Assembly: GCA_026002715.1 (NCBI GenBank)
Contig: BOCC01000141.1
Location: 1 to 5,148 of the forward strand
From: Synergistales bacterium
GTDB lineage: Bacteria; Synergistota; Synergistia; Synergistales; Aminobacteriaceae
DNA: 5,148 bases
Direction of reading: 5' to 3'
The number at the start of each line of letters is the position of its first letter. Positions within the stretch are counted from its first letter, which is position 1. The notes beneath the pieces are model-generated. The model did not search any database, was not told where the DNA came from, and was given only the letters and a program-made list of their open reading frames with translations. Positions 1-5,115 of the stretch are shown one piece after another. Position numbers and translations under genes: made by a program.

Positions 1-131
1 TGATTTGTATCAAACAGACCGTTGATGAATTGAATGACCGTTGCGCTTGATAATCGTATCAACTGCTTCAAGATTAAGTCAAAGATCTGCGCCGTATCGC
101 GCTCTTGTTTTTTGCCTAACTCTTTCGCCAC
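1..131 (-). CDS. N-terminal part of an Rpn / PD-(D/E)XK nuclease-like accessory protein (runs off the left edge)
   Basis: Reading the minus strand from a GTG at 131-129 gives 43 uninterrupted codons to the window edge. The N-terminus is MAKELGKKQERD (initiator GTG read as Met), followed by a segment containing LSSATVIQFINGLFDTN. From memory, a charged start followed by 'FINGLFxT' is characteristic of the Rpn-type recombination-promoting nuclease / putative transposase group of PD-(D/E)XK proteins, usually about 250-350 residues long and common as accessory genes. The catalytic residues would lie beyond the edge, so the activity cannot be judged. The start is supported by a gggagg Shine-Dalgarno 10 bases upstream, an in-frame stop at 159-161 with no other usual start codon between, and a good promoter at 169-197. 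It is separated from flgE by a terminator, so it is its own transcription unit. Family assignment is an inference from a short fragment; that the frame is coding is more certain. Confidence 0.6.
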   Translation of the reverse strand, partial: MAKELGKKQERDTAQIFDLILKQLIRLSSATVIQFINGLFDTN

Positions 132-141
132 TGTACGACAT

Positions 142-147
142 CCTCCC
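142..147 (-). promoter_or_regulatory. Shine-Dalgarno for the Rpn-like gene
   Basis: The minus strand reads gggagg ten bases before the GTG at 131. It supports choosing this GTG start. The ATG that directly follows the gggagg is in another frame and too close to use it. Confidence 0.6.
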
Positions 148-168
148 GCTTCACTTAGTCATGCCGCT

Positions 169-197
169 ATTTTACAGCGAAAAGTGAAACACCTCAA
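169..197 (-). promoter_or_regulatory. Sigma70-type promoter for the Rpn-like gene
   Basis: On the minus strand, TTGAGG (192-197) and TAAAAT (169-174) are separated by exactly 17 bases. They match the consensus hexamers at 4 of 6 and 5 of 6 positions. Predicted transcription start is near 162, leaving a leader of about 30 nucleotides that contains the gggagg ribosome binding site. Spacing and order are right; there is no experimental support. Confidence 0.5.
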
Positions 198-215
198 CTC
201 AGATTGGTGTTTTAC
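184..215. repeat. Inverted repeat (hairpin or operator) overlapping the -35 of the Rpn-like gene
   Basis: gtgaaacacc (184-193) pairs with ggtgttttac (206-215) around a 12-base loop. The inner 7 bp (187-193 / 206-212) are perfect and only one position in the 10-bp stem is a G-U wobble in plus-strand RNA. The left arm overlaps the -35 box at 192-197, so it could be a regulator binding site. On the minus strand the stem is followed by four T, so a weak terminator is the alternative reading. Confidence 0.4.
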
Positions 216-304
216 GTTATATCTATGGTCATGTTAGGTATATTGTTCTGGCTACGTTGGTGTTCTAGCGGTTTATGAAACGACCGTGACCTAATCGCCG
301 CGCG

Positions 305-346
305 TACAAAAATAGGGGCGAGCCTCAAGCCCGCCCCTACAAAAAT
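305..346. repeat. 9-bp direct repeats flanking the terminator palindrome
   Basis: tacaaaaat occurs at 305-313 and again at 338-346, one copy at each foot of the GC-rich palindrome. A GTAGGGGCG...CGCCCCTAC palindrome between identical A-rich flanks resembles dispersed extragenic palindromes seen in several bacterial genomes. The repeats are seen directly; a dispersed or mobile origin is inference, since a single copy cannot show it. Confidence 0.45.
308..339 (-). terminator. Rho-independent terminator of the fliK-flgD-flgE unit
   Basis: On the minus strand, 46 bases past the flgE stop codon, an 11-bp stem (329-339 with 313-323) closes a 5-base loop (324-328) and is followed at once by TTTTT (complement of 308-312). 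In minus-strand RNA all 11 pairs form, one of them a G-U wobble; read from the plus strand that position is an A-C mismatch. The T-run also lies only on the minus-strand exit side, so the polarity is clear. It makes flgE the last gene of this transcript and insulates the Rpn-like gene. Confidence 0.8.
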
Positions 347-385
347 CCGCTCGCGTAGAATCTCTAAAGACCTCTAAAGCTTTAT

Positions 386-2521
386 TTACCGCTTCAGGTT
401 CACGACCTCTTCAAGTATCTGGTCGCTGGTGGTGATGACGCGGGTGTTTGCCTGGAAGCCGCGCTGGGCGACGATGAGGCGCGTGAACTCCTCCGTGAGA
501 TCGACGTTCGACATTTCGAGATAGCCGCTTTCGATCGAGCCCTTGCCGTTGTCGAGCGCGGCGTCGATGTTGGCGCGCCCGGAGTTTATGCTCTCCTGGA
601 ACATCGTGTCGCCTATTTTCTCCAGGCCCTGCGGGTTTGTGAACTGCGCCAATGCCACGCGGTAGATAGGCTGTTTCACACCGTTGGTGTAGACGCCAGT
701 TATCGTGCCGTCTTTGCTGACGCTGTAGTCATTCATTACGCCCATCGTATAGCCGTCCTGATAATACCCCTTGCTCGTCGTGGCCGAGGCAAACTGCGTC
801 ACGCCGTCTATGGTGTCGAGCCCGAAGGTCTCTCCGCTGAAGTCGAGCGTGATAGTGCTGTTGTCTCGCCCGAGCAGGCTGAACGGCACATAGATATCCG
901 TAGGTATAGGATCGACGATATGGCAGCTGGAGTCGAACGTCAGCTCTCCTGAGTTAGGCGTGGGCGCAAGCGAAGGATAATCCGGGAAGAAGACTTCCCA
1001 GCGCCAGCGGTTCGATGTCAATTTCTTGAACTGAAGCTCCATAGTATATGGAAACCCTTGGCAGTCATACACTGTGAGCTTAGTCTGATGGTATCCTCCT
1101 TGAGAAATGGTGCTCAACACGTCGTAATTTGTCAGATCGGCGCCGACAATAGGAGCGGTGCTAAGATCTTTGGCGAGGCGAATCTGCAGACCGGTTCCGT
1201 CATCAGTCGGGACAATTTTGAACTGATCTGTAGTGAGAATATATCCGCCAGTAGGAGGCGTACCGGATCCTCCCACGGTCGGAAGCGTCCCTCTTATATC
1301 GGACACGGTATCAAACGTGCCGTCCGCCTTGAACGAGACCGTGGCCTTCAGAGGCACCATCGCTGTTGACCCAACGTTGATGTTGTCTGGATACCATAAA
1401 GTAAGCTCTGTCGGGGAACCATTTAAATAAGTTTCGTCGAACTCCGCTATGAAATCATATTTGAACGACGGTTGCGCCGTCCTGTCGGTAAACGAAAAAG
1501 AAGTATATGACATGCTCTCTTTGAGATTTGTCTCCCAAAGCGTGACGCCCAGATTGCCAAGACTGCCCGGACCGGTTGACGGCGTCATCCCGACCAGCTT
1601 CAACCTTCCGCTTTTGTCATCATATACAATCTCGACTTCGGTAGGGGGATTAGTTCCGTTCAAGAAAACCGTATTGGTACCACCGGCACTCAAATTAGTG
1701 GCGCCAATTGACAAAATAGGCAATCCATTTTCGATTCCAATCATATCAAAAACAATTTGGCCCGCGCCGGTAGAGCCGGCGTCAAGCGTGATAGTAAGGT
1801 AATCAGTACCATCGGTGCCTGTTGTGCCCAAGTTGGTTTTGAACGTAGTTTCATAACTTATGCCCTCAATCTTTATCGTGGCGGGCTCTCCGCCGCCGCC
1901 GCCGTAAGTTGAATAGTAATCGGTGAACTCGATGTCGGCGAAGCCGATAGGCAGATAAGGCCCCATGCGGCTGTCGAGGTTGCACTTATAACCCACGACC
2001 GTCGTGGCGCGCGCGTCCATTTTTTGGCCTATCGGGATAACGATGTCGCTGAGCCCCGCGTCTTTTACGAACAGCAATGGGTTCTGGGGGTCCCGCTCCA
2101 TCTTGTAGCCCTGTACGATGTAGCCGGTGCCGGAGTGAACGAGCGTGCTTTCGGCGTCCAACACAAAATTGCCGGCGCGGCTGTAAATATTGCTGCCGTT
2201 TTGGTCGTTCAGGACGAAGAAGCCCTCGCCTGAGATCATCATGTCCGATTTGCCGCCGGTGGCCTGGGCCCCGCCCTGAGTCTGGATTGTCTCAATGGCG
2301 CCGACCCTCACGCCGAGGCCGACCTGCGAAGCGTTTATACCGCCAAGGTTATCGCCGGGGCCTGATGACGCTCTGGTTGTCTGGTAGAGAATATCCTGAA
2401 AAATCGTAAAATCTCTTTTGAAACCCGTTGTGTTGACGTTAGCGATGTTATTGCCCGTAACGTCTAAGAGCGTCTGGTGCGCTTTTACGCCCGAAACCGC
2501 CGTCATAAGCGATCTTAACAT
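386..2521 (-). CDS. flgE: Flagellar hook protein FlgE
   Basis: FlgE polymerises into the flagellar hook, the universal joint outside the cell between rod and filament; it is secreted through the flagellar type III system and has no Sec signal. The N-terminus (1-35) is the classic axial-protein coil with SGVKAHQTLLDVTGNN and NTTGFK, followed by a hook core segment (about 70-140) with GEGFFVL. A FlaE-type domain starts near 470 (SQGGYHQTKLTVYD). The C-terminal coil (about 665-711) contains SNVDLTEEFTRLIVAQRGFQ, the standard Flg_bbr_C signature. At 711 residues it is much longer than the roughly 400 of enteric FlgE; the excess is a surface region at about 190-460. That DNA is AT-richer than the ends: 43% GC at 1681-1740 against 68% at 421-480 and 2221-2280. 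The ATG is fixed by a gggagggg ribosome site 8 bases upstream. It has three cysteines (180, 487, 533). It is the last gene before the terminator at 308-339. FlgG and FlgF share the end motifs, but length and position after flgD favour FlgE. Confidence 0.93.
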   Translation of the reverse strand: MLRSLMTAVSGVKAHQTLLDVTGNNIANVNTTGFKRDFTIFQDILYQTTRASSGPGDNLGGINASQVGLGVRVGAIETIQTQGGAQATGGKSDMMISGEGFFVLNDQNGSNIYSRAGNFVLDAESTLVHSGTGYIVQGYKMERDPQNPLLFVKDAGLSDIVIPIGQKMDARATTVVGYKCNLDSRMGPYLPIGFADIEFTDYYSTYGGGGGEPATIKIEGISYETTFKTNLGTTGTDGTDYLTITLDAGSTGAGQIVFDMIGIENGLPILSIGATNLSAGGTNTVFLNGTNPPTEVEIVYDDKSGRLKLVGMTPSTGPGSLGNLGVTLWETNLKESMSYTSFSFTDRTAQPSFKYDFIAEFDETYLNGSPTELTLWYPDNINVGSTAMVPLKATVSFKADGTFDTVSDIRGTLPTVGGSGTPPTGGYILTTDQFKIVPTDDGTGLQIRLAKDLSTAPIVGADLTNYDVLSTISQGGYHQTKLTVYDCQGFPYTMELQFKKLTSNRWRWEVFFPDYPSLAPTPNSGELTFDSSCHIVDPIPTDIYVPFSLLGRDNSTITLDFSGETFGLDTIDGVTQFASATTSKGYYQDGYTMGVMNDYSVSKDGTITGVYTNGVKQPIYRVALAQFTNPQGLEKIGDTMFQESINSGRANIDAALDNGKGSIESGYLEMSNVDLTEEFTRLIVAQRGFQANTRVITTSDQILEEVVNLKR

Positions 2522-2529
2522 TTATATTA

Positions 2530-2537
2530 CCCCTCCC
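2530..2537 (-). promoter_or_regulatory. Shine-Dalgarno of flgE
   Basis: gggagggg on the minus strand sits 8 bases before the ATG at 2521, an ideal distance. It supports strong, independent translation of flgE despite the 180-base gap after flgD. Confidence 0.75.
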
Positions 2538-2539
2538 GC

Positions 2540-2616
2540 CCTCAATGGGGACTGCCTAACAGAATCCTTACCGAAATTCACCGATCCTCATGTCCGCACG
2601 TCCCCACTCCTTGAGG
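2540..2616. repeat. Long-range inverted repeat in the flgE leader
   Basis: tggggac (2546-2552) is complementary to gtcccca (2600-2606). The outer arms cctcaa (2540-2545) and ttgagg (2611-2616) are complementary as well, offset by a 4-base bulge on one side. The 47-base loop makes it weaker than a terminator and there is no T-run. If it forms, it lies two bases upstream of the flgE ribosome site, so an mRNA-stability or translation role is possible. Confidence 0.35.
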
Positions 2617-2634
2617 CCGTATAAATATTTGATT

Positions 2635-2662
2635 TCTATAAAATTTAACTCTGTGTCGTCAA
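2635..2662 (-). promoter_or_regulatory. Candidate internal sigma70 promoter for flgE
   Basis: Minus-strand TTGACG (2657-2662, 5 of 6 to consensus) is followed after 16 bases by TATAGA (2635-2640, 4 of 6). Transcription would start near 2628, about 107 bases ahead of flgE. The -35 overlaps the in-frame tail after flgD. AT-rich DNA gives such matches by chance, so this is tentative. I saw no convincing sigma28 or sigma54 motif in this gap. Confidence 0.3.
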
Positions 2663-2701
2663 GGCTTGAACTTCGTCCTTCGAGAGCTCGGCAGCTCCGC
2701 C
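2645..2701 (-). other. In-frame open tail after the flgD stop codon
   Basis: Directly after the flgD TAA (2704-2702) the same frame continues for 18 sense codons, GGAAELSKDEVQALTTQS, to a second TAA at 2647-2645. The composition (Ala, Glu, Lys, Asp, with a short amphipathic stretch) looks like real protein and its codon use resembles flgD. It could be the original FlgD C-terminus cut off by a nonsense change, or chance, since 18 codons is short and FlgD homologues of about 140-150 residues are complete. Confidence 0.35.
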
Positions 2702-3148
2702 TTACGTCCTTGTCAGCGTCGAACCATCCGTGACTCCCTCGATTTGGCTCAGTGGAATGTCTCCGTAGCCGGCCGTCTCTAAAATAGGACCCTCCTTGGC
2801 GTCATACCACACGGCCAGCACAATGTCGGCAACGGGCGTTTTCACCCCGTCCGCCCCCTCGAACTGGAAGGCCACAACCTTACCGATATAGCTCACAGCT
2901 GAGTACTCCTGCATAGAGGACATACCCTCAAAGGCCTTCGCCATGTTGGTCATCTGTTCGAGCGAACTGAACTGCGCCATCTGAGCGATAAACTCGCGGT
3001 CACTCATAGGGTCCATCGGGTCTTGATTGGAAAGCTCCGCTATGAGAAGTTTCAAAAAGGCGTCTTTGCCAAGCTCGTTCGAGACAGCCTTGGAAGCGCT
3101 GTTAAGCTGATCGGAAGAAATACCGCTTATTCCGTTTACATTAGGCAT
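2702..3148 (-). CDS. flgD: Hook-capping scaffold protein FlgD
   Basis: FlgD sits as a cap on the growing hook and guides FlgE assembly; it is exported by the flagellar type III system and later discarded. Residues 26-67 carry the defining FlgD N-terminal signature: LGKDAFLKLLIAELSNQDP, then DPMSDREFIAQMAQFSSLEQM. Residues 84-140 match the conserved tail, with SYIGK followed by the strand segment ending in IPLSQIEGV. At 148 residues it is the short form, like B. subtilis FlgD and shorter than the approximately 230-residue enteric protein with its Ig-like part. The ATG at 3148 is preceded by aaggaggg at 8 bases. It lies 36 bases downstream of fliK, so the two are surely co-transcribed, and 180 bases upstream of flgE. 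The frame stays open for 18 codons past the stop, raising the possibility of a lost C-terminal tail. Core residues look intact, so function is plausible. Confidence 0.92.
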   Translation of the reverse strand: MPNVNGISGISSDQLNSASKAVSNELGKDAFLKLLIAELSNQDPMDPMSDREFIAQMAQFSSLEQMTNMAKAFEGMSSMQEYSAVSYIGKVVAFQFEGADGVKTPVADIVLAVWYDAKEGPILETAGYGDIPLSQIEGVTDGSTLTRT

Positions 3149-3155
3149 CTATAAG

Positions 3156-3163
3156 CCCTCCTT
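3156..3163 (-). promoter_or_regulatory. Shine-Dalgarno of flgD
   Basis: aaggaggg on the minus strand, 8 bases before the flgD ATG, is a near-perfect anti-16S match and fixes the start. fliK, in contrast, has none. Confidence 0.8.
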
Positions 3164-3184
3164 CGGTTAATTAAATTTTAAAAA

Positions 3185-4813
3185 TCAGGCTACCCAGTAA
3201 AGAAGGCCCTGGTTCAAATCTACGCGGAAGTTTGCGTCTTCGTCCTGTTCGTCATCAGCCGCCAAAATGCGCTGCCTTCCGCCTTGCTGTCCGTCGTCGC
3301 GATTTCTTTGCCCGCTGTCCTGCTGAACGTCCACTGAAAAATTGGTGAGCTCCACACCCTGTTGAGCCAAAGAATATCGAAGCTGCGACATCTCCTCCTG
3401 TATTAATTGTCGGACTTGTTCGCTGCTAACCTTAATAGAAGCTTCTAAACCCGCGGAGGTGGCGTTCAACTCCACAATTATGCGTCCCAAAGCTGGGGGG
3501 TCGATTATCATAGACGCCTTCTGCTCTCCGTTCACACGGGCAAAGCGCACTACGTTGTCCAAGCCCTCACGAAGCGCTTCATTTCGAGACAGAGACCGTC
3601 CATGCGAAAGCTCCAGCGGGGCAACATCGGACTCACGGCGCGCCACGCTGTTCAAGAACTGCTCAAAGTTCACGCTTCTGTCAAGCCGCGTGTCCGCGCC
3701 GCGCGGGGCGGACACGTTATCGTCTTCGGCCTTGAGCGCCGCGTCTTCATAGCCTTTTGGTTTATCTTGGAGGGCGCTCGGCGAGACTTCTTTTTTCGAG
3801 CCTGTCGAGTCCGGTTGGTTTAGAAGCGGCGTGTCAGACGCGCGGAGATTATCACCCCGTGAATTTGACGAATCCGACTCTGAATCGTTTTGTTTGCCCT
3901 CACTTGCGGCACCCGCGGCGGCTTGAATGACGGCCGCGCTCAGGACGTCGGAATCTTTGAGGGCGGAAGAGCGGGCGTCTATGGATGCAAATTTTCCCGT
4001 CTTTTCTGTCAATGCCGTCTTGGCGTCGGTGAAATTGTCTTTCAGATATGCCGAAAAACGCGATACAAACTGCACTTGAGCGTCGCCCTGATTTAGCGCT
4101 TCGTCATTATCGTCAAAAACATCTAAAAGCGGATTAAGAATGGGCGCGCCGCTGTTCGGCAAAGGCTCGTTGTCCAAATTCTCGGTTGGAATTTCAGGCG
4201 TGTCGGACGGCTTGTGTTTTTGTACGCGCGAGTTTTGAAGATTTTTAAGAAATGACGCCGTCAGATCGATAATCGCGGCTCGGTCTAAAGACTGCGGCGA
4301 TTCTTCTGAAACAGCGGACGCGTCCGATATTTCTATAGGATGACGATTTTTCATCGCCGCCAATGTAGACTCAAGGCGAACGGCGTCAATGCCAAAATCG
4401 CCTGAATTATCGATATTTTGATTTTGCTCTCCAACATCAGAACCGCTCTCTTGGCGAGTGGCCAAAAACTCCTCCATAGCCAAAGACATCTGGGTTGCAA
4501 GAGAGGAGAGATCGGCGCTACCGTTCTGCTCCGCGGACAGAGGTGACAAGAGATCGCTGAGCGCGTTTGATATATTTGATATATCCGAAACTTCGGCTTT
4601 TTCGGCCGGCGAGTTATCGCCGCGCCCCTGCGCGGACAAGCGGTTATCGAGAGACGGCGTTTCGGTGGAAGCTTGATTTAAAACGGACTCAAACGGCTGG
4701 CGCTCGCTTTTACTCGCGTCCCTTGCGTCATAACGGCGAGCGCCGCCGTCTTTGGCGTCAAATTTTTTGACTTCGGATTTTTTGGCGTCAAATTTGTTCG
4801 CGTTCAATTTCAC
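3185..4813 (-). CDS. fliK: Flagellar hook-length control protein FliK
   Basis: FliK is the secreted ruler that measures hook length and, through its C-terminal domain acting on FlhB, switches export from hook to filament subunits. Of 542 residues, 1-410 are a hydrophilic, Ser/Asp/Ala-rich, poorly conserved region expected of the ruler part. Residues about 420-500 form the conserved Flg_hook (FliK C-terminal) domain, recognisable by IDPPALGRIIVELN (437-450), then SAGLEASIKV and LRYSLAQQGVELTNFSV. A Gln/Arg/Asp-rich tail follows. The N-terminus has a 10-residue repeat, (K/R)(F/Y)DA(K/R), at 6-11, 16-21 and 26-31. The GTG start at 4813 lacks a Shine-Dalgarno; the frame is open upstream only to a TAG at 4858-4856, with no ATG, GTG or TTG, so GTG (or TTG at codon 3) is the only choice. 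The start lies exactly at the edge of an inverted fliI fragment, so the original N-terminus and promoter may be lost. Gene identity is firm from the C-terminal domain and from flgD following 36 bases later. Confidence 0.87.
   Translation of the reverse strand: MKLNANKFDAKKSEVKKFDAKDGGARRYDARDASKSERQPFESVLNQASTETPSLDNRLSAQGRGDNSPAEKAEVSDISNISNALSDLLSPLSAEQNGSADLSSLATQMSLAMEEFLATRQESGSDVGEQNQNIDNSGDFGIDAVRLESTLAAMKNRHPIEISDASAVSEESPQSLDRAAIIDLTASFLKNLQNSRVQKHKPSDTPEIPTENLDNEPLPNSGAPILNPLLDVFDDNDEALNQGDAQVQFVSRFSAYLKDNFTDAKTALTEKTGKFASIDARSSALKDSDVLSAAVIQAAAGAASEGKQNDSESDSSNSRGDNLRASDTPLLNQPDSTGSKKEVSPSALQDKPKGYEDAALKAEDDNVSAPRGADTRLDRSVNFEQFLNSVARRESDVAPLELSHGRSLSRNEALREGLDNVVRFARVNGEQKASMIIDPPALGRIIVELNATSAGLEASIKVSSEQVRQLIQEEMSQLRYSLAQQGVELTNFSVDVQQDSGQRNRDDGQQGGRQRILAADDEQDEDANFRVDLNQGLLYWVA
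4721..4798 (-). repeat. 30-bp-period coding repeat at the fliK 5' end
   Basis: Three copies of (K/R)(F/Y)DA(K/R) are spaced exactly 10 residues apart (NKFDAK, KKFDAK, RRYDAR). At the DNA level the first two share a 15-base identity, tttggcgtcaaattt, at 4751-4765 and 4781-4795 on the plus strand. The third copy has diverged. The repeat begins within about 15 bases of the fliI junction. Confidence 0.7.
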
Positions 4814-5040
4814 CTGAGCATATGGCGGCGGCAGGGCGTGTGCGTGATCTCTTGGCTACTTACGCGGAGTCTGAGGACCTCATCAATATCGGTGCGTACA
4901 AAACGGGAGCAAACCCGCGAGTGGACTGGGCATTGACATACCTCGACGCGGTGCGGGCTTTTTTATCGCAGAAGGTCGCCGAGACTTCTTCATTTGAGGA
5001 AACCGTAGAGCAAATTATTAAACTCGCGCCGGAAAGTTAA
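4810..5040 (+). pseudogene. fliI: C-terminal fragment of flagellar export ATPase FliI
   Basis: FliI is the cytoplasmic F1-beta-like ATPase that powers flagellar type III export, normally about 430-450 residues. Only its last ~76 codons are here: SPEHMAAAGRVRDLLATY, followed by EDLINIGAYKTGANP and a divergent helical tail ending at TAA 5038-5040. The 'EDLINIGAY..G.NP..D.A' motif is diagnostic for the FliI C-terminal domain. Upstream of SPEH the frame continues only through unrelated fliK antisense codons to a stop at 4768-4770. The Walker A and B motifs and the whole catalytic core are absent. No ribosome binding site precedes the ATG at 4822, so this is a remnant rather than a small gene. It runs opposite to fliK, whereas fliI and fliK are normally co-oriented, with fliI upstream. 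An inversion, a partial duplication or an assembly error could produce this. Confidence 0.85.
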
Positions 5041-5054
5041 AATTTTTTTAGTTT

Positions 5055-5085
5055 TTGCGTAATTTGTCGTATATTGTCGTATAAT
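5055..5085 (+). promoter_or_regulatory. Candidate plus-strand promoter with TATAAT
   Basis: A perfect TATAAT lies at 5080-5085. The best -35-like hexamer is TTGCGT at 5055-5060, 19 bases away, which is longer than ideal. The dyad at 5085-5102 would overlap the transcription start. It would serve a gene entering at the right edge. Confidence 0.3.
5064..5083 (+). repeat. Perfect 10-bp tandem repeat
   Basis: ttgtcgtata is present twice with no gap (5064-5073 and 5074-5083). It lies in DNA of only 22% GC (13 of 60 bases at 5041-5100), directly after the fliI fragment. Tandem short repeats near a promoter suggest a regulator binding site or the border of a mobile element. Confidence 0.7.
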
Positions 5086-5102
5086 TGATAATAGTTTATC
5101 AA
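5085..5102. repeat. Perfect 7-bp dyad, possible operator
   Basis: ttgataa (5085-5091) and ttatcaa (5096-5102) are exact inverted copies separated by 4 bases. The dyad overlaps the end of TATAAT and the expected transcription start, a typical repressor position. It is too AT-rich and lacks a T-run, so it is not a terminator. Confidence 0.5.
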
Positions 5103-5115
5103 ACCTGTTATTTGG

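Noticed and set aside
3..50. Plus-strand frame open from the left edge to a TGA at 48-50, as a possible tail of a gene entering the window
   Set aside because: Only 15 codons, fully antisense to a better-supported minus-strand coding region.
47..62. ttgata-N4-tatcaa dyad resembling the one at 5085-5102, as paired element ends
   Set aside because: The left copy is only 6 bp, AT-rich and lies inside coding sequence; the flanks do not match, so the similarity is probably chance.
34..237. Plus-strand open frame of 67 codons in the left flank
   Set aside because: It is antisense to the start region and promoter of the Rpn-like gene, has no ribosome site and its protein is unremarkable; the minus strand explains the DNA better.
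362..379. ctctaaag repeated at 362-369 and 372-379 just after flgE
   Set aside because: Short 8-base repeat without further structure; no function can be supported.
1890..1904. Five ccg triplets in flgE (poly-Gly) as a phase-variable microsatellite
   Set aside because: A triplet repeat cannot switch the frame on and off; it only encodes a glycine linker.
1058..2409. Several plus-strand open frames of 65-117 codons opposite flgE
   Set aside because: They are shadows of the GC-rich flgE frame: Arg/Ser/Pro-rich, without ribosome sites or family motifs.
3459..4770. Plus-strand open frames opposite fliK
   Set aside because: Antisense shadows; the fliK frame carries the recognisable C-terminal domain.
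4951..4968. gcgggc followed by six T inside the fliI fragment as a terminator
   Set aside because: No adjacent complementary arm with a short loop, and it lies within the conserved FliI reading frame.
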